From JBBQRS01 sp038214535 (GTDB lineage: Bacteria; Chloroflexota; Anaerolineae; CG2-30-64-16): a DNA stretch of 9,188 nucleotides. Positions 6,756 through 9,188 of this stretch are shown piece by piece. The translations under genes were made by a program, and so were the position numbers. The DNA lies in assembly GCA_038214535.1 (NCBI GenBank), contig JBBQRS010000155.1:1-9188 (forward strand), in the 5' to 3' direction. Position 1 is the stretch's first letter. The number at the start of each line of letters is the position of its first letter. The notes under the pieces are model-generated. The model worked only from the letters and a program-made list of their open reading frames with translations. It had not been told where the DNA came from and searched no databases.

Positions 6756-6971
6756 GATTCCTTCTCCGGGAGAATCCATTCAGATAAATATAGGATAGTT
6801 TACCACGGAGACGGGAGGGAAGGAAACAAGGCGGCAAGTAGACAGGGAGACAGGGAAATGTGGGGGGGGGAATTGGCGCTTTGTAGCGTGTATTCCTTTG
6901 CGCAGGGACGCTATGTGCTACGCTTGCACCACGCTTGATGTGTAGCGCAAACCCATATCCGGAGAGACGCC
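6756..6971. promoter_or_regulatory. divergent intergenic region with purine-rich G-run tract
   Basis: This 216-base gap must hold the promoters of the HhH operon (minus) and the PhyH genes (plus), but no box pair is convincing. From about 6806 to 6870 the plus strand is nearly all purine. It contains GGG runs at 6813-6815, 6817-6819, 6845-6847 and 6853-6855, and nine consecutive G at 6862-6870, which satisfies the G3+N1-7 quadruplex pattern. TTTACCACGGAGACGGGAG (6799-6817) looks like a decayed relative of the CGCGGAG repeat at 2430. Nearer the PhyH start, TGTAGCG occurs twice (6882-6888, 6941-6947), with inverted CGCTA at 6909-6913. GGAGAG (6961-6966) is the PhyH ribosome binding site. Confidence 0.4.
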
Positions 6972-8045
6972 ATGCCGCTCGATGCACCGACGACCACCAC
7001 GGCCGCCACCCTGTCTGATGAACTGATTGACGCCTACCGGCGCGACGGTTTCGTCAAGATTCCCGGCATCATCACGCCGGAGGAGGCGGAACGCTATCGG
7101 CAGGACGCGCTTGCGTTGGCCGATGAGATGCGCCCCCTCTACAATGGCCCTATTTTCACCCAACTTGTCAACGCGTGGCGCGAAAGCGAGGCCATCCGTG
7201 CGCTGACCCTGCACCCCAACGTGGCGGCCGTCGCGGAGCAACTCGCGGGCGTGCCGCTGCGCCTCTGGCACGATCATCTACTCATCAAGCAACCGCACAA
7301 CCACGCGCCCACCGAGTATCATCAGGATCAACCCTTCTGGCCGCACAGCAATTCGCGTCACGCGCTTTCGGCCTGGATCGCGCTGGTGGACGTGCCCGTG
7401 GAGCGCGGCTGCATGACCTTCATCCCGGAGGCTCAGAACCGGCGCGACCTGCGCCCGCAAGACCTGAGCGACAGCGACGACTTGATGTCGCTGTGGCCCG
7501 ACCTGGCCTATCAGCCGCGTGTGACGCTGCCGCTGCGCGCCGGAGATTGTACCTTCCACAACGGCTATTGCCCGCACATGGCCGGCCCGAACGATACCGA
7601 TGTGCCGCGGGTGGCGCACATTATCATCTATATGGACGCCGCGACGACCTACAGCGGAGCCGCTCACGTGGTCACCGATCCGCTGGGCTTGAAGCCCGAC
7701 GACCTGCTGGCGGGCGAGATGTTTCCGAGAAGGGGGAGTGAAGATGGCTGCGACGAAAGAGACGAAAGAACCTGTGGTGCTGACCGGCTTCGAGGACTCA
7801 ACCCCGTTGCTGGGCGATCCAACAGCATTGCGCCGGCGAGCCGACGAAGAGGGCGTGCTCTTCTTCCGCGGGCTGTTGCCGCGCGAGCACGTGCTGGAGG
7901 TGCGGCGGCAACTGCTGGAGGTGTTGAACGCCTACGGTTGGATCCGGCGCGATCACGACCTGATGGACGGTTACGTGAATGCCGAGGCGGTGCGCGACCT
8001 GGATGCGTGGGGCGGGACGGGCGTTACCGAGGCGGCGTACCTTGA
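6972..8045 (+). CDS. phytanoyl-CoA dioxygenase (PhyH) family protein, reading frame overruns its natural end
   Basis: The genuine protein spans residues 1 to about 255. It is a PhyH-family Fe(II)/2-oxoglutarate oxygenase, an enzyme type that hydroxylates a small molecule using O2 and 2-oxoglutarate. The iron triad is complete: HQD at 117-119 and His202 in CPHMAGPN; Arg213 in VPRVAH is placed to bind 2-oxoglutarate. GGAGAG lies just before ATG 6972. From about residue 257 the frame enters the next gene out of phase, and the tail becomes Arg/Gly/Ala-rich with no family resemblance. At GGGGG (7732-7736) one extra G, or two fewer, would give PRRGE or PRRE and a TGA at 7739-7741, two bases before the next start codon. 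The 101-residue extension is therefore probably an artefact of a homopolymer error or a recent frameshift. Substrate unknown. Confidence 0.8.
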   Translation: MPLDAPTTTTAATLSDELIDAYRRDGFVKIPGIITPEEAERYRQDALALADEMRPLYNGPIFTQLVNAWRESEAIRALTLHPNVAAVAEQLAGVPLRLWHDHLLIKQPHNHAPTEYHQDQPFWPHSNSRHALSAWIALVDVPVERGCMTFIPEAQNRRDLRPQDLSDSDDLMSLWPDLAYQPRVTLPLRAGDCTFHNGYCPHMAGPNDTDVPRVAHIIIYMDAATTYSGAAHVVTDPLGLKPDDLLAGEMFPRRGSEDGCDERDERTCGADRLRGLNPVAGRSNSIAPASRRRGRALLPRAVAARARAGGAAATAGGVERLRLDPARSRPDGRLRECRGGARPGCVGRDGRYRGGVP

Positions 8046-8682
8046 CACGCAGAAGGTGGAAATCTTCCACCGGCTGGCGCATCACCCCGACCTGATCCGC
8101 ATGTACGAGACGCTGTTCGGGGAGGCCGTGCTGCCGCATCCGCGCAACATCGCCCGGCTGATGGTGCCAAACCCGGCATCACGGCCCACGCCCATCCATC
8201 AGGATTTCATTCACATCCAGGGGACGCGCAACGTCTGGACGTGCTGGGCGCCGTTGGGAGACATCCCGCTGGCGCTGGGCGGGCTGGCCGTGATGCCGCG
8301 CTCGCACAAGCTGGGCGTGCTTTCGGTGACGGGGGCAGAAGGCGCGGGCGGGCTGGAAACGATCCTCTGCGACGTGGACCTGCCGTGGATCCAGGAGAAC
8401 TATCGCGCCGGCGACGTGTTGACCTTCAACAGTTGCACGGTACACAAGTCGCTGCCCAACGAGACGCCCGAACGGGTGCGCCTCTCGGTGGATTACCGCT
8501 ATCAGCCCGCCGATGAGGATGTCGAAGAGAAGTCGCTGCGCCCGCACATGGACGTGGCGACCTGGGACGAGATCTACGCGGACTGGCCCAGCGACGAACT
8601 GAAATATTACTGGACGAAGCACGATCTGCAACTCTCCCCGTGGGACGAGCTCCTGCGCTGGCAGAAAGAGAAGATCTGCTAA
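7744..8682 (+). CDS. phytanoyl-CoA dioxygenase (PhyH) family protein, second copy
   Basis: 312 residues, a second PhyH-family Fe(II)/2-oxoglutarate oxygenase. Iron ligands are HQD at 152-154 and His234 in TVHKSLPN; Arg244 or Arg246 (PERVRLS) should hold 2-oxoglutarate. It is only distantly similar to its neighbour and about 55 residues longer than that protein's genuine part, with an extra N-terminal region and an aromatic/acidic C-terminus (about 275-312), so this is not a recent duplication. I chose ATG 7744, with GGGGGAG at 7732-7738 as the ribosome binding site; an in-frame GTG at 7738 would add two residues and sit inside that site. The gene follows the first PhyH gene directly, so both are probably expressed together and may act on the same or successive intermediates (inference). 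No CoA ligase or biosynthetic cluster is visible to reveal the substrate. Confidence 0.9.
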   Translation: MAATKETKEPVVLTGFEDSTPLLGDPTALRRRADEEGVLFFRGLLPREHVLEVRRQLLEVLNAYGWIRRDHDLMDGYVNAEAVRDLDAWGGTGVTEAAYLDTQKVEIFHRLAHHPDLIRMYETLFGEAVLPHPRNIARLMVPNPASRPTPIHQDFIHIQGTRNVWTCWAPLGDIPLALGGLAVMPRSHKLGVLSVTGAEGAGGLETILCDVDLPWIQENYRAGDVLTFNSCTVHKSLPNETPERVRLSVDYRYQPADEDVEEKSLRPHMDVATWDEIYADWPSDELKYYWTKHDLQLSPWDELLRWQKEKIC

Positions 8683-8720
8683 GGTCGTGTTTGGATCACG
8701 AAGTGTTTGGAACACGAGGA

Positions 8721-8762
8721 CGCGAAGGGCCGCGAAGGTCGCGAAGCGCGAAGAACGCGAAG
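8721..8762. repeat. five tandem CGCGAAG units
   Basis: CGCGAAG occurs at 8721-8727, 8731-8737, 8740-8746, 8747-8753 and 8756-8762, with spacings of 10, 9, 7 and 9 bases. The run lies 38 bases after the second PhyH gene. It is the same style as the CGCGGAG units at 2430-2460, so both look like members of one dispersed intergenic repeat family. No coding potential is seen. Confidence 0.75.
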
Positions 8763-8788
8763 GGAGTCTATCGCCCTTCGCGTTCTTC
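8750..8788. terminator. 15-bp perfect hairpin, possible terminator of the PhyH genes
   Basis: GAAGAACGCGAAGGG (8750-8764) pairs exactly with 8774-8788 around a 9-base loop. On the plus strand it is followed by TCTATTCAC, only a weak U-tract. It lies 67 bases after the PhyH stop and 34 bases from the stop of the convergent aminotransferase gene, so it could end both transcripts. The left arm uses the last two CGCGAAG units. Confidence 0.5.
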
Positions 8789-8793
8789 TATTC

Positions 8794-8823
8794 ACTATCA
8801 GCCATTAGCCATCAGCCATTAGC
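8794..8823. repeat. heptanucleotide tandem repeat GCCATYA
   Basis: GCCATTA, GCCATCA and GCCATTA follow each other exactly at 8801-8821, preceded by a diverged ACTATCA (8794-8800) and followed by GC. As a result ATCAGCCATTAGC occurs twice, 14 bases apart. On the minus strand this directly follows the aminotransferase stop codon (8823-8825). It resembles the heptanucleotide short tandem repeats known from cyanobacterial intergenic regions. Confidence 0.7.
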
Positions 8824-9188
8824 TACACTCTGATCGTATACGTCCACCCATACGGGTCGGCGACGCGGCCGTATTGGATGTCGGTGAGTGCCTTGTAGAG
8901 ATGCGTGGCGACCGGACCGGGTTTGTTGTCGCCTACCGTCACCTGTTCGTCGTCCGTGCCGAAGGCCCCCACCGGCGCGATGACTGCCGCCGTGCCGATA
9001 CCGAACGCCTCGGTGATTTTCCCCGAACGGATGTCGGCCAGCACCGCGTTCACGTCGAGCCGTTCCTCAGTCATGGGGTAGCCCAGGTCGGGCGCGAGCC
9101 GCAGCACCGAATCGCGCGTGATGCCCGGCAAGATGCTGCCGGAGAGCGCGGGGGTGACGATGCGTTTGCCCTCATAGACGAACGCGAT
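8823..9188 (-). CDS. ilvE: branched-chain amino acid aminotransferase, C-terminal 121 residues (5' end outside window)
   Basis: The frame is open from the window edge at 9188 to a TAG at 8823-8825. It matches the C-terminal third of class IV pyridoxal-phosphate aminotransferases, which interconvert Leu, Ile and Val with their 2-oxo acids. ILPGITR is at fragment residues 19-25. The block EAFGIGTAAVIAPV is at 60-73, where the GTAAV stretch binds the cofactor phosphate. The ending, with IQYG and DPYGW (104-115), is typical of the eukaryote-like group II branched-chain enzymes, normally about 350-360 residues. The catalytic Lys and the start lie outside the window. A TTG at 9131 that could pass for a start is internal, because the family match continues upstream of it. 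The gene is convergent with the PhyH genes and shares their repeat-filled 3' region. Confidence 0.9.
   Translation of the reverse strand: MAFVYEGKRIVTPALSGSILPGITRDSVLRLAPDLGYPMTEERLDVNAVLADIRSGKITEAFGIGTAAVIAPVGAFGTDDEQVTVGDNKPGPVATHLYKALTDIQYGRVADPYGWTYTIRV

Noticed and set aside
6150..6938. 262-codon plus-strand frame opposite the HhH gene
   Set aside because: Composition is shadow-like, and it runs through the divergent intergenic tract; the minus-strand gene has clear domains.
7742..8045. Genuine C-terminal domain of the first PhyH protein
   Set aside because: The segment is out of phase with the strongly conserved second PhyH gene and is low-complexity Arg/Gly/Ala.
8721..8823. CRISPR array
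   Set aside because: The repeats are 7 bases long with no unique spacers of regular length; they are simple tandem repeats.

Overview
The window is GC-rich, tightly packed bacterial DNA. The set of Nramp and UspA genes, SMP-30 lactonase, tandem PhyH dioxygenases, membrane proteins with Ig-like and helix-hairpin-helix arrays, and purine-rich CGCGRAG-type repeats between genes suggests a Chloroflexota (Anaerolineae/Caldilineae-like) chromosome. That placement is an inference from gene style and repeats; no marker gene is present. I see no tRNA, rRNA, CRISPR array, phage module or replication origin, and no gene-free stretch over 300 bases.

Layout: (1) 1-193: the 3' end of a probable IS transposase, then a short lower-GC spacer with a perfect 14-bp palindrome. 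(2) 194-2411, plus strand: an Nramp metal-ion transporter (mntH-like) whose stop codon overlaps the ribosome binding site of a two-domain universal stress protein, so the two are probably translationally coupled. (3) 2412-2500: a long perfect hairpin between convergent genes. (4) 2501-6755, minus strand: an SMP-30/gluconolactonase; then, upstream of a 102-bp inverted-repeat element, a two-gene operon. The promoter-proximal gene encodes a membrane-anchored coiled-coil protein with four helix-hairpin-helix units. The second encodes a membrane-anchored protein with about six Ig-like repeats and a C-terminal LPVTG-like end. (5) 6756-6971: a divergent intergenic region with a purine-rich, G-run-rich tract. 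(6) 6972-8682, plus strand: two adjacent phytanoyl-CoA dioxygenase-family genes; the first has no in-frame stop at its natural end and reads out of frame into the second. (7) 8683-8822: tandem CGCGAAG repeats, a hairpin and a heptanucleotide repeat. (8) 8823-9188, minus strand: the C-terminal part of a branched-chain aminotransferase.

The genes do not form one pathway. mntH-usp looks like a metal/stress unit, the PhyH pair an Fe(II)/2-oxoglutarate oxygenase unit of unknown substrate, and the HhH/Ig pair an envelope-associated unit of unknown function. The last is the best candidate for something undescribed. The junction of the two PhyH genes and the LPVTG end beside an inverted repeat are the most notable local anomalies.
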